DNA from: Paenibacillus alginolyticus DSM 5050 = NBRC 15375
Lineage (GTDB): Bacteria; Bacillota; Bacilli; Paenibacillales; NBRC-103111
DNA: 64,000 nt
Reading direction: 5' to 3'
Assembly: GCF_000422905.1 (NCBI RefSeq)
Contig: NZ_AUGY01000040.1
Coordinates: 1-64,000 of the forward strand
In this document: positions 41,331-50,513 of the stretch, one piece after another
Layout of the letters: each line of letters opens with the position of its first letter
Position numbering within the stretch: the stretch's first letter is position 1
Translations under genes and position numbers: made by a program
Notes under the pieces: generated by a model
What the model saw: only the letters and a program-made list of their open reading frames with translations
Databases searched by the model: none
Told to the model about the DNA's origin: nothing

Positions 41331-43580
41331 TCATATTACCCCCAACAATTCTATGCTTTTTTGTTTTGCGTGAAGTCCCTCAATTTCCGTACCAATACAT
41401 GAAGGGCAGCCGTCTTCACAGGGACATTTTCGAATTAAATGTCTTGCGGCAGCTTTTATATCGTCAAAACGCCTATAAACGTCTTCGGCAAGTCCAATAC
41501 CGCCAGGGTAATGGTCATATATGAAAATCGTAGGCAGCTGCGTATGTTCGGCCCTAATTTGTGAAACTACGTGTATATCGCTTCGGTCGCACATTACATG
41601 AATTGGTACTATATGCCTTAGGACATTGGAAATTCCTAAAAGCAGCTGTTCCAGTGTTTTCACCCCTAATGTCGGGTCAACCTCTTTTAACTCTATCCAG
41701 GTCGCGCTGGTATGCAGTTCTTCTTCGGGTAGGTTGATTTGGCCGTATCCGATATTTTCAAAACTGCTTAAGCGGATTTTTTTAAAAAGCGTTGGCATCG
41801 CATTTACTCGAACATCTCCATAATTTAGTGACGTAGTTCGCCTGTTTTCCGTCCGGTCAACTTCTAATACGATAAGCTTTATTGCTAGGTTTGCGTCCGT
41901 ATAATATTCTACATCCACTTCCCGTACGTATGCCTTTTTATGTTCCCAGTCCAGCTTCTCTACTTGAAACTGTACCCCTTCATGAAGATAAATAGCTTCG
42001 TCATGTAACAGGGTCATAGCGCTAAATCTGTCCATTTCCCCAATAATTTTTACATTCGCTACGTCCGACTGGTCGATTATTACTACATTTTCTTGCGCTG
42101 CCGAACGCAGACTTACTTCGCTTGCTGGGAAAGACTGATTCGCCCAAAAAAAAGAATCCCCCGCTTGGTGCAGCACCCTTTCTTCTACCAGATATTCCAG
42201 AATGTCGGCTATCTCTAAAGGCCCAAACTCTTCCCCCTTCTTCATAGGAAGTTCATAAGCAGCGCAGCGTAAATGATCGACAAGAATAATTAAATTTTCA
42301 GGGTTAATTCTTGCTGATTCCGGGGAACGGTCGAAAAAATATTCAGGATTTTGGACAATGTATTGATCTATGGGTGTATTGCTGGCTACCATAAGGACCA
42401 GGGCTTCCCCATGCCGTCTACCAGCCCGGCCTGCTTGCTGCCATGTACTTGCTACACTTCCAGGGTAGCCACTCATAATGCAGACTTGCAGCTGACCTAT
42501 GTCAACTCCCAATTCTAAAGCGTTCGTGCTTACTACTCCTAAAATTTCCCCGTTCCTTAACCCTCTTTCAATTTCCCTACGCTGACTTGGTAAGTAGCCT
42601 CCCCTGTAACCCCTTATAGATTTTGCCCCTAATTCATTCTTAACCAGTTCTTGTATGTGGCTTAAAATTATCTCTACTCGTACCCGGCTTCGAGCAAAAA
42701 CAATAGTCTGTACTTTATTTGCTAAGAATTCCCTGGCTAAATGGTTTACTTCTACTGTTGCACTTTTCCGAATGTTTAACGCCTTATTAACAATTGGCGG
42801 GTTATAAAAAACAAAATGCTTCCTTCCCCTGGGGGCGCCGTTATCGTCAATTAGCCGCATAGGCTTTCCTGTAAGCTGTTCTGCTAGCTCCTTCGGATTT
42901 GCTATTGTCGCAGAAGTGCAAATGAAAAGGGGATTGCTGCCATAAAATTTGCAGATTCGTTGTAATCTACGTATAACATTCGCTACATGACTGCCGAAAA
43001 CACCCCTGTACGTATGTAATTCGTCAATGACAATGTATTTAAGATTACTAAATAAACTTACCCATTTCGTATGATGGGGAAGGATTGCTGCATGTAACAT
43101 ATCTGGGTTAGTAATTACAATATGCCCTACAGTTCTTACAAGCTGCCTAATTGCCGGGGAAGTATCACCGTCATATGTGAAGCTTTTGATATCAATGCCC
43201 ATTTCAGCAATGATTTCGTTTAATTCGCTTTTTTGGTCTTGCGCCAGAGCTTTCGTTGGGAATAAGTATAGCGCGCGGCTTCCGTCATCTTCGGCTACTG
43301 CCTGTAATACAGGAAGGTTATAGCAAAGTGTTTTACCCGAAGCAGTTGGTGTAACAGCAACAATATTTTCACCTTTACGTACAGTTTCATAAGCTGTGTG
43401 CTGGTGAGTATATAACTGCTCTATTCCTCTTTGAGCTAATGCGGCCTTTATTCTAAGGTCTACGCTTTCAGGCATTGAATGGGTCTTTGCTTCTTGCGGT
43501 TCAACTTCGTGCCAGTTAACAATATTTTCATTACTTTTTAATCCTTGTATTAAATCCGATAGGGATTTTTTTCTTATCAT
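41331..43580 (-). CDS. mrfA: MrfA-type DEAD/DEAH-box DNA helicase with DUF1998
   Basis: 749 residues, the same as B. subtilis MrfA. Helicase motifs are TPTASGKTLCYNLP (Walker A), VIDELHTYRG (motif II as DELH), TSATIANP, and QQAGRAGRR (motif VI). The C-terminal zinc-binding module is CPCEDGCPSCIG. MrfA loads with MrfB in nucleotide excision of mitomycin adducts. The ATG at 43580 is preceded by GGAGTGG and by a LexA-like site; the same promoter region lies between here and the small upstream gene. Confidence 0.9.
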   Translation of the reverse strand: MIRKKSLSDLIQGLKSNENIVNWHEVEPQEAKTHSMPESVDLRIKAALAQRGIEQLYTHQHTAYETVRKGENIVAVTPTASGKTLCYNLPVLQAVAEDDGSRALYLFPTKALAQDQKSELNEIIAEMGIDIKSFTYDGDTSPAIRQLVRTVGHIVITNPDMLHAAILPHHTKWVSLFSNLKYIVIDELHTYRGVFGSHVANVIRRLQRICKFYGSNPLFICTSATIANPKELAEQLTGKPMRLIDDNGAPRGRKHFVFYNPPIVNKALNIRKSATVEVNHLAREFLANKVQTIVFARSRVRVEIILSHIQELVKNELGAKSIRGYRGGYLPSQRREIERGLRNGEILGVVSTNALELGVDIGQLQVCIMSGYPGSVASTWQQAGRAGRRHGEALVLMVASNTPIDQYIVQNPEYFFDRSPESARINPENLIILVDHLRCAAYELPMKKGEEFGPLEIADILEYLVEERVLHQAGDSFFWANQSFPASEVSLRSAAQENVVIIDQSDVANVKIIGEMDRFSAMTLLHDEAIYLHEGVQFQVEKLDWEHKKAYVREVDVEYYTDANLAIKLIVLEVDRTENRRTTSLNYGDVRVNAMPTLFKKIRLSSFENIGYGQINLPEEELHTSATWIELKEVDPTLGVKTLEQLLLGISNVLRHIVPIHVMCDRSDIHVVSQIRAEHTQLPTIFIYDHYPGGIGLAEDVYRRFDDIKAAARHLIRKCPCEDGCPSCIGTEIEGLHAKQKSIELLGVI

Positions 43581-43598
43581 ATTTTCACCACTCCGCAT

Positions 43599-43612
43599 AG
43601 AACGATTGTTCC
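43599..43612 (-). promoter_or_regulatory. LexA/DinR-like SOS operator of mrfA
   Basis: GGAACAATCGTTCT on the minus strand fits the GAAC-N4-GTTC core of the Firmicute LexA consensus, with deviations in the outermost bases. It lies between a perfect TATAAT (43616-43621) and the mrfA start codon, the usual place for repression. Confidence 0.55.
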
Positions 43613-43615
43613 CCT

Positions 43616-43621
43616 ATTATA
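43616..43621 (-). promoter_or_regulatory. -10 box of the mrfA promoter
   Basis: TATAAT on the minus strand, four bases upstream of the LexA-like site. No clear -35 hexamer is seen at 17 bases. The region directly follows the terminator of the upstream small gene. Confidence 0.5.
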
Positions 43622-43635
43622 AACGTCTCACACAA

Positions 43636-43665
43636 AATAAAAAAGCCCCATTTATTTACTAGGGC
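43636..43665 (-). terminator. Terminator of the 71-residue gene
   Basis: GCCCTA/TGGGGC stem with a G-U pair on the minus strand followed by TTTTTT. It insulates mrfA from the small gene upstream. Confidence 0.7.
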
Positions 43666-43745
43666 CTCTTTATGTAACCTACTATTCATTTTTTTAGCTG
43701 CGGTAGTCCCCGGAAGCGGTTGCCTGGTAATATACCTTCGTATGT

Positions 43746-43961
43746 CTACATAAGATCGGATGAATCATCATAATCGTAACGTATTCCGTCATGATCGGCG
43801 CTAGCAAGCTGAGCATTCACATGAAGGGCTTGTTCCGCACTTTCTTGCATTTTGAGCAAAACTTCACGATAATCTCTTGATCGATGCTCATCCCTATCAT
43901 ATTTCATCGCAGTTCTTAGCGCTCTTTCAATAATTATTACATCATGACTAGTAAAATTCAC
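43746..43961 (-). CDS. Small hypothetical protein, 71 residues
   Basis: Begins with GTG at 43961 after AGAGGTG. The protein has a helical N-terminal half (HDVIIIERALRTAMKYDRDE) and an acidic tail (DYDDSSDLM). No signal peptide, membrane segment or motif. It is flanked by a terminator on its 3' side and is divergent from the nitroreductase gene. Not recognised. Confidence 0.65.
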   Translation of the reverse strand: MNFTSHDVIIIERALRTAMKYDRDEHRSRDYREVLLKMQESAEQALHVNAQLASADHDGIRYDYDDSSDLM

Positions 43962-44116
43962 GGTTTATCGCACCTCTTCTTGGTCCTTCATTTCATAACA
44001 ACTAGTTTTGCCATAATCATGAATAACCATACAATTCAAGGGGATTTTCAGAAACTCGTAATTCAATTTGAAATCAGGTAATATTAGGAAGATTACAAAA
44101 TAAGGAGGAATTCATA

Positions 44117-44719
44117 ATGACAACTTCTTTACCTGCTGAAGTCGAAACCAATCGCCAACCTGATCACGAAATCAACCCTCAATTCCTAACACGTTGGTCA
44201 CCACGCTCCTTTACCGAACAAGAAGTGACAGAAGATGTTCTCCTTAGTCTTTTTGAAGCTGCTAGGTGGGCACCTTCCGGAAGCAACTTGCAGCCTTGGC
44301 GCTTCATAATTGCGCGTACACCCGAGCAAAGAGGCAAATTTCACAACTTCATTATGGCAGGCAACCGAGAATGGTGCGAAAAAGCCCCCGTCCTCACCCT
44401 TGTCATTTCACATACCAAAACGGCAAGAGGCGGCGATAACCCAAGTCACGCCTTCGATGCTGGTACTGCTTGGGGCTACTTGGCTTTAGAAGCAAACAAT
44501 CAAGGTCTAATCACTCACGCTATGGGCGGATTTGATCGGAATCAAGCACGTGAAGCCCTTCAAATCCCTGAGGATTACGATATTCATGCGGTAATCGCCA
44601 TTGGTTATCGTGGTCCTGTCAACGCTCTCGATGAGAAGTTCCAAGAACGCGAAATCCCATCAGGCAGACGAGAGTTAAGCGAGCTATTATATGGCGGAGA
44701 ATTTGGTCAGACGCTTTAA
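44117..44719 (+). CDS. Nitroreductase-family FMN oxidoreductase
   Basis: 200 residues on the plus strand, with AAGGAGG before its ATG. FMN-binding marks of the family are RWSPRSFTEQEV, ARWAPSGSNLQPWRFI and the C-terminal GYRGPVN region with the basic RREL. It reduces quinones or nitro compounds using NAD(P)H; substrate unknown. It is a stand-alone gene with its own terminator, divergent from the small gene to its left. Confidence 0.88.
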   Translation: MTTSLPAEVETNRQPDHEINPQFLTRWSPRSFTEQEVTEDVLLSLFEAARWAPSGSNLQPWRFIIARTPEQRGKFHNFIMAGNREWCEKAPVLTLVISHTKTARGGDNPSHAFDAGTAWGYLALEANNQGLITHAMGGFDRNQAREALQIPEDYDIHAVIAIGYRGPVNALDEKFQEREIPSGRRELSELLYGGEFGQTL

Positions 44720-44727
44720 ATTTTAAA

Positions 44728-44776
44728 AAAAGAACACTTCATCACGATTGAATCGTGTAATGAGGTGTTCTTTTTC
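44728..44776 (+). terminator. Terminator of the nitroreductase gene
   Basis: AAAGAACACTTCAT...ATGAGGTGTTCTTTTT with an inner CACGAT/ATCGTG pair, followed by TTTTTC. A-rich upstream on the other strand means it may act bidirectionally at the end of the polysaccharide cluster. Confidence 0.8.
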
Positions 44777-44846
44777 AATGTATATGGACTCGACTTTATC
44801 AACTTTCGCCTTGGTTGATCACGCCGGCCAAAATTGGTTTAGATAC

Positions 44847-46016
44847 TTACCTTCTGATTAAAAAACGCCAAGTTTCAGGTTTCCAGCCATAGCGAGCAGC
44901 AGAGAGCAACAGCCCAATTGTAGGCATTGGATCATGAATCGACAGAGTATCATCTGCAATTTTCGTCGTCCACATCGGTGGATCCATTTGAAATCGCTTA
45001 GGATTGCTAATAAAATGAAGTATTTCACCTGGGATAATTGAGCGGCTGTATACACCAACTTGATACGTATGAACTGGCTCAATACTTTTCCCTATAGCCA
45101 ATTGATATTGCAACCACGGGAAATCGATACCTGCACGAACAGCAAGAGGAACTGATGCCCAGAATCTTGGATTAATCTCCATGAGTTTCGGCTCACCACT
45201 TCTCGGATCGATCATAAATTCAATATCAGCAACACCATACCAATTCAGGTGATCCATCAGTTTTTTTGATATCTCAAGGAGTTCAGGATACTCAACACTT
45301 TTGCATACTGTACTAGGACCTCGATCAAGAGGATAATTGCGAACTTCTTTTTGGACAAATGATGCTTGAAGCCTATGTTCGGCATCATAGCATACACAGA
45401 CATCATATTTAGGGCCTTGAGGAATCATTTCTTGAATAAGCAGCTTCGGATAATATTTATGCACTTCCAAAAATGTAACAAGCAATTCATCAGGGTGCTC
45501 CACACAACGGATACCTCGTGAGCCCGAACTTTTCCTTGGTTTAAGCAATAAGGGATATCTCATATGTTCGGTTCGTTTCCTGAGTATGTCGGCATCTATT
45601 TCATCATCATCCCACTCTACCGTTTGTGGACAAGGTATCCCGAGCTTTGATGCAACTTGTATCGTTTTTCCTTTATCAGCAGCTATACGATAACTCTCTG
45701 TCGGTGGTATTACGACCCTGCAGAGAGATTCTAGCAAGTCTCGATTATCCATTACAATTTCTAATGTGTCATCATCCATTGGAAATAACACATCACAATG
45801 TTCTTTACGGATGGTATCGACTAACCACTCTAGATACTGTTCAGGCACCTTCCCCGGATCAGGTGATAGGACAGAACTTGAGCAATATTTAGAAAAACCA
45901 CTTGCATGCAACCTTGTTTTTTCTGCAGTAATTGTCCGAATCCCACGAGAGCCGAGTGAACGAACAACACAGAGAGTTTTGCTTAACAAGCCATTGGTGC
46001 ACAATACAATACTCAT
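44847..46016 (-). CDS. ATP-grasp enzyme at the end of the polysaccharide cluster
   Basis: 389 residues of the carbamoyl-phosphate-synthase-like ATP-grasp fold. Visible are DVLFPMDDDTLEIV (pre-ATP-grasp), PLLLKPRKSSGSRGIRCV (phosphate loop), LIQEMIPQGPKYDVCVCY and KLMEINPRFWASVPLA (metal-binding Glu/Asn). Such enzymes ligate a carboxylate to an amine or thiol via an acyl phosphate. In this cluster it might modify a sugar or lipid precursor, but that is only inferred from position. Last gene of the leftward cluster. Confidence 0.8.
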   Translation of the reverse strand: MSIVLCTNGLLSKTLCVVRSLGSRGIRTITAEKTRLHASGFSKYCSSSVLSPDPGKVPEQYLEWLVDTIRKEHCDVLFPMDDDTLEIVMDNRDLLESLCRVVIPPTESYRIAADKGKTIQVASKLGIPCPQTVEWDDDEIDADILRKRTEHMRYPLLLKPRKSSGSRGIRCVEHPDELLVTFLEVHKYYPKLLIQEMIPQGPKYDVCVCYDAEHRLQASFVQKEVRNYPLDRGPSTVCKSVEYPELLEISKKLMDHLNWYGVADIEFMIDPRSGEPKLMEINPRFWASVPLAVRAGIDFPWLQYQLAIGKSIEPVHTYQVGVYSRSIIPGEILHFISNPKRFQMDPPMWTTKIADDTLSIHDPMPTIGLLLSAARYGWKPETWRFLIRR

Positions 46017-46062
46017 TCAATCCCCATCTTCCCTGATCTTTCACTCCTAGTTAGCGAATAAC

Positions 46063-47967
46063 TTATAACTTGCCAGCCACAGTAATTCTGGAGGAACGTC
46101 CCTGAGTCTCGGTATATACAAAACAACTTTGACATGACTTCCCATGGGATTGACAATTATTGCTTTCAAACTCCCAGCATGGCTTGCTTTCTTGTTCATA
46201 AGCTGGACAAGATTGACACATATAAGACGGAGCGCTGCACATCTCCCAACAAGGTCCTAATGGCTTATTCGAAGCAATTTCAGGACTCGTTCGCTTGCGT
46301 TCGAACCATTGTATAAACGCTTGAACAACCATTGCATCAAGCTGTGACCCCTCTGAAGATCTTAGCATATTGAGAGCTTTGTCAAACGGTAGCGGCTCAC
46401 GATATTTACGTCCTCCGATTTTAGCAAGAAACGTTTGTACAACGGCAATAATTCTTGCTCCTACAGGAATATCACATCCTTTTAAGCCTGAAGGGTAACC
46501 ATTACCATCCATCCGTTCATGGTGATAACGAATGCTATCAGCTACTACCTTGTCTCCAATTGTCATTTCTACGATTGTTGCCCCGACCTGAGCATGCAGC
46601 TTCATTTTTTCAAACTCCGTTTCCGAGAACTTCCCTTCTTTCAGGTATAGATCCTCAGGTAACCCCAGTACGCCAATATTGCTTAAATATGCAGCCAAAG
46701 ATATAGCAGCGATTTCCTTTCGTGGTAGTTTCAACTCTTGAGCGATTGCCGCTGAATACAAAGCCATCTGCTCAGAATAACCCACCGTGTAGGGATTTAA
46801 GTTATCAATCGTTCGTGAAAGTAATTTCAATAGCTCGGAATATGCTGCTGCTAAGAGCTTCATTTGGCCCTGAGCCCCTACTAATTTCGACATGCTTTGA
46901 GCAGCGGCTGAGAGTGCAGATATCTTCTCGCTTTCGTTCCAGTCCCCCGATGTATTCCGTTCCATTCTGCATACTAGCACTCCATGATTTATTCCCATTC
47001 GGAATCTGCAGAAAACAAATGTGTCTCCTTGCTGGCTTTTAAATATTTGTGGAATACGTTCATAAAGCAAGTCTCGCGGACTTACAACTATGGTATCTTC
47101 TTTAAGTTCTTCTCGGTTAAAAAGCGGGCGAACCCATACTGCAGCATCAGCCAGTTGAATTTCAGCTTCCTCTGCCCAACCCTGTGCAATCACAGGAGAT
47201 GTTCCATCATTTTCATTAGTTAAAACAAAAGCAGCATTTACGCCAAGCGCAACTGAAAACATGCTGACCATTTTACTAATTGCAGCTTCCGAATCCAGAG
47301 CCATGGCTCCGACAGCGTGAAGAGCATCACCCGAAGTGACAATAACCTCTGTTTTCATCTTCATTTGCTCAGCTTCAATTAGCAGATCCAGTAGTTTGGG
47401 CAATATACTTGCTACGAATTTCAATTGACCTATGGCTTTTTTTGATATCCGCGACAGAGGTCCAATACGAATGAGTCCGTATTGACCGACTGGCATGCTA
47501 AACAGAGGAAGTTCCCCCTCCTTACCCAAGGTAAGCTGTGTAGGAGCTGCTTGTGCAGGCAGTGAAAGCACAGGCAAATAAATTTCTTTATTGTGCGGAA
47601 GCAGCCCACTATAGGAAGGGGCCATTGTTCCGGGATACTTGTTGGAATTGCGTACTGCTTTCAAGCTAAATTGATGGTTTTTTGTATCGAGAATATAGAA
47701 GGCATAACCAGGTGCAATTACAATTGTGCCTATGAGCTCTAACACAGCTGAAAGGTTATTTTCTAAACCAGCAGAGGGCTGTAAGCGTTCCAACAATAGT
47801 AAAGCGTGCTCTAATCGACTTTTTTCTTGCTTTCTGAATTGATTGGCAATGCGGAAGCAAAGAGCAGCCAAGAGAAATAAGCCGACCAGAACAATGAACA
47901 TTTCCGTTTCGTAGGGTGCTATTCGTTGCATAGACATTTGCCATATCGAATTGATCGTTATGCCCAT
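46063..47967 (-). CDS. GAF-like plus degenerate HD-GYP protein with Cys-rich tail
   Basis: 634 residues: one N-terminal membrane helix (VLVGLFLLAALCFRI), a GAF-like region (about 215-345), and an HD-GYP domain (about 390-555). The HD-GYP fold signatures HHERMDGNGYP and PVGARIIAV are kept. The metal ligands are mostly lost: Tyr397 replaces the gHS His, SNIGV (429-433) replaces HDIGK, and Gln511 replaces the AvaD Asp; His458 and HH482-483 remain. It is thus probably not an active c-di-GMP phosphodiesterase but a sensor or receptor. The C-terminus has a Cys-rich motif (CWEMCSAP ... CQSCPAYE ... CQSCFVYTE). Confidence 0.85.
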   Translation of the reverse strand: MGITINSIWQMSMQRIAPYETEMFIVLVGLFLLAALCFRIANQFRKQEKSRLEHALLLLERLQPSAGLENNLSAVLELIGTIVIAPGYAFYILDTKNHQFSLKAVRNSNKYPGTMAPSYSGLLPHNKEIYLPVLSLPAQAAPTQLTLGKEGELPLFSMPVGQYGLIRIGPLSRISKKAIGQLKFVASILPKLLDLLIEAEQMKMKTEVIVTSGDALHAVGAMALDSEAAISKMVSMFSVALGVNAAFVLTNENDGTSPVIAQGWAEEAEIQLADAAVWVRPLFNREELKEDTIVVSPRDLLYERIPQIFKSQQGDTFVFCRFRMGINHGVLVCRMERNTSGDWNESEKISALSAAAQSMSKLVGAQGQMKLLAAAYSELLKLLSRTIDNLNPYTVGYSEQMALYSAAIAQELKLPRKEIAAISLAAYLSNIGVLGLPEDLYLKEGKFSETEFEKMKLHAQVGATIVEMTIGDKVVADSIRYHHERMDGNGYPSGLKGCDIPVGARIIAVVQTFLAKIGGRKYREPLPFDKALNMLRSSEGSQLDAMVVQAFIQWFERKRTSPEIASNKPLGPCWEMCSAPSYMCQSCPAYEQESKPCWEFESNNCQSHGKSCQSCFVYTETQGRSSRITVAGKL

Positions 47968-48014
47968 GTTGTCCGTCTCCTTTCCATATACTGCTGCAAA
48001 ATGATACTATCGTT

Positions 48015-48386
48015 TTATTCAACTTTTTGATGTTCGCTTTGCTCCTGCGGCTTTTGTTCAAGATGCTGAGACAATGCAATGCGCTGCGCTAATTCTTTGA
48101 TTTTTTCATTTAGTATAGAAATTTGTATAGATTGAAAAAGCACAAGCAGCAGCAAAACGAGCGTCGAAAACAAAAAGATAAGAGATGGCGGATAGCTAAC
48201 ATGCACCATTTGGGCAAGCTTGTCTACCATTTCAGGAAATGCAGAAAGAATCAATATCAAAATAGCTGCGCTCATCCACGCAATGGAGTTGCGTTCACTT
48301 ATTTTTTTCTTAAGCAGCAAACGAACAACTACCGTACCAAATCCTAGACCGCATGCAAGCAGGATCAACTTTAATAGCTCACTCAT
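48015..48386 (-). CDS. DUF2304-type small membrane protein
   Basis: 123 residues with three membrane segments (LILLACGLGFGTVVVRLL, IAWMSAAILILILSAFP, LIFLFSTLVLLLLVLFQSI) and a charged Gln/Glu-rich cytoplasmic tail. The topology and KKKISERNSIAW loop fit DUF2304, a family found beside polysaccharide glycosyltransferases, often the partner of a GT2 enzyme as here. AAGAAGG precedes the ATG. It overlaps the GT2 gene by eight bases. Confidence 0.75.
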   Translation of the reverse strand: MSELLKLILLACGLGFGTVVVRLLLKKKISERNSIAWMSAAILILILSAFPEMVDKLAQMVHVSYPPSLIFLFSTLVLLLLVLFQSIQISILNEKIKELAQRIALSQHLEQKPQEQSEHQKVE

Positions 48387-49107
48387 GGTCGGGTACCTTC
48401 TTTGTTAGTTGATGGCGTAAAATTACAATTCCGATACTTAGCATAATTTTTAACATATAAAAGAATGGCTTTAGACCTGCATGCATGCTGACTCCTGCAA
48501 GGCGTTGGCGCATTTGCACCGGTATTTCTTTAACTCGATACCCTTGTAATATCATTTGAATCAAAATATCCGCATCTGGAAAATCAGCTGGAAACCTATC
48601 TCGTACAGAATAATAACCAAATACTTTACTTGCTATCCCACGCAAGCCAGAGGTCGGATCAGAAACTTTTACCCCGGTTAATCGAGCAATCAACCAACGA
48701 AAAAAAACAGTAGCTAATTTCTTCATAAAGCCAGCGGCAAATCCAGAATCAACTAAATAACGGGATCCTATCAAAATGTCTGATTCACCCTTCTTCAGTT
48801 CATCAATCATCGATGGAAGCGAAGCAGGGTCATGTTGATCATCCGCATCAAATTGAATTAAGTAGCGGTATCCCTTTGCAAATGCATACTGATAACCAGT
48901 TTGCAGCGCAGCACCATAACCGAGATTACATGGATGCGAAACGACGATTGCAGATTGAGATCTTGCAATAGCTGCTGTTTTGTCAAGAGATCCATCATCA
49001 ATAATAAGCACATCAACAGGAAGCTTCCTTGCATAAATACCTTGAAGCACTTTACCGATATTAGCTTCTTCATTAAAAGCTGGAATAATAATCAAATATT
49101 CATTCAT
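48379..49107 (-). CDS. Glycosyltransferase family 2 (DPM1-like)
   Basis: 242 residues from ATG 49107 (GGGAGGA at seven bases; the earlier ATG abuts it). GT-A marks are LIIIPAFNEEANIGKVL, VLIIDDGSLDKT and the DxD-like QFDADDQHDP. A C-terminal hydrophobic helix (FFYMLKIMLSIGIVIL) anchors it to the membrane. It would transfer a sugar from a nucleotide donor to a lipid carrier. Upstream of the DUF2304 protein. Confidence 0.88.
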   Translation of the reverse strand: MNEYLIIIPAFNEEANIGKVLQGIYARKLPVDVLIIDDGSLDKTAAIARSQSAIVVSHPCNLGYGAALQTGYQYAFAKGYRYLIQFDADDQHDPASLPSMIDELKKGESDILIGSRYLVDSGFAAGFMKKLATVFFRWLIARLTGVKVSDPTSGLRGIASKVFGYYSVRDRFPADFPDADILIQMILQGYRVKEIPVQMRQRLAGVSMHAGLKPFFYMLKIMLSIGIVILRHQLTKKVPDHE

Positions 49108-50513
49108 CTGCATTCCTCCCGTAAAGCTCTAGGTAACCTCATATAGTAATAAGCCCACATATTCAGAACGATCGCGTTGACTGCCGCACTAATCGCTGCC
49201 CCTATGCCGATACCTGCTGCTCCCCATAAGGAAGTCATCCAGGCATCGAGCGATACATTCAAAATGGCAGTAGCACCGTAACTGATAACCGGTATATGCA
49301 TCCTCCCGATTGTCAAATATAAACGAAGATAAACAGCTGATACGGCTTGTCCCACAATCGCCAACGAATATCCAGCAAGTATAGCTGATGTAATCGACTC
49401 CGAGTGCTTGTCAAAGGAACCATGACCAAATAGAACATGTATGATCGGATCACGAGCGAAACATAGAATGATCGAAGCTGGGACGGAAATCCATAAAGTA
49501 ACCTGCAATCCGCGATGGAGCATTGCTTTCATTTCCAGTAAATTATTTTCATTCCAGGATCTAGCTAAAGCAGGTAATACCACCATGGTTACCGCAGCCA
49601 CAAATACCCAGTTTGGAAATTGCGCCAACCGATAAGCGTAATTTAATCCGGCCACAGTTCCTATTTCCATGCGAGAAGCAAACCAGCGCTCCGCTGATAA
49701 CACGAACTGTGTACTTATCAAAATCGCTAAATAAGGCCAAAAAATCCGATAGAAGGCTTTCAAATTGGTTTTTTTTACGTTAATTGTATAGCCACTAGTC
49801 ACAGAAGGAATAGAACTCCGATTACGTTGTACCCGTCTAATCACAACGATGCCTAAAAACAAAGTCTGAATCACGACGCCAAGGAGAACAGCAATTGACA
49901 TCCATTTTGTTCCTTCAACAATAGGGGGCCTTAAAAACATAAGAGAACTAATGACTAACAATCCAATGATATGGTACAGCACTGGAGCAATAGCTATTGG
50001 CACAAATATCTGTTTGACCTGAAGGTAGGCGGAAACGACCATAGCTATAGGCAATAATAGTACGATTGGCGTTATGATCGCATATAGCTTATAGCTCAAC
50101 GTCAAACTTGAATCAGGCAAACCAGCGCCAAGTGTTCCAAGTAATGAATTTTCCAACAAATAAAGAAGGCTGCAGATGATCACCGAAGCAACAACTACTC
50201 GCCAAGTAATCGCCATAATACTCGTTCGAATGGATTGTCCATTTTCCGAATCAAGCCATGATGCGAAAAAAGGTACACAAGCCACCCCAAGTGCTGCTGA
50301 ACTTAGATTATTTCCCACCATATCCGGTATAAAAAAAGCAAGTGAGAAAGCATCAGCGGCTGCAGAAGTGCCAAGGTAAGCCGCAGACACCACATCTTTG
50401 ACAAAAGCGACCAAAGCCAGTAATAAATTGATTAAGGCAACTACATTGATCGCACGCAGAAGTTGTCCAAATCGATCGAGCCCCCGCATGTATTTGATCA
50501 GTGCACTCATCAT
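49104..50513 (-). CDS. MurJ/MviN-type lipid-linked oligosaccharide flippase
   Basis: 469 residues, about 14 membrane helices. The first part, VVSAAYLGTSAAADAFSLAF followed by FFIPDMVGNNLSS-type residues, is typical of the MOP exporter superfamily, MviN/MurJ branch. It may move a lipid-linked repeat unit across the membrane for this cluster. It overlaps the deacetylase stop. It could also be a second MurJ unrelated to peptidoglycan. Confidence 0.8.
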   Translation of the reverse strand: MMSALIKYMRGLDRFGQLLRAINVVALINLLLALVAFVKDVVSAAYLGTSAAADAFSLAFFIPDMVGNNLSSAALGVACVPFFASWLDSENGQSIRTSIMAITWRVVVASVIICSLLYLLENSLLGTLGAGLPDSSLTLSYKLYAIITPIVLLLPIAMVVSAYLQVKQIFVPIAIAPVLYHIIGLLVISSLMFLRPPIVEGTKWMSIAVLLGVVIQTLFLGIVVIRRVQRNRSSIPSVTSGYTINVKKTNLKAFYRIFWPYLAILISTQFVLSAERWFASRMEIGTVAGLNYAYRLAQFPNWVFVAAVTMVVLPALARSWNENNLLEMKAMLHRGLQVTLWISVPASIILCFARDPIIHVLFGHGSFDKHSESITSAILAGYSLAIVGQAVSAVYLRLYLTIGRMHIPVISYGATAILNVSLDAWMTSLWGAAGIGIGAAISAAVNAIVLNMWAYYYMRLPRALREECR

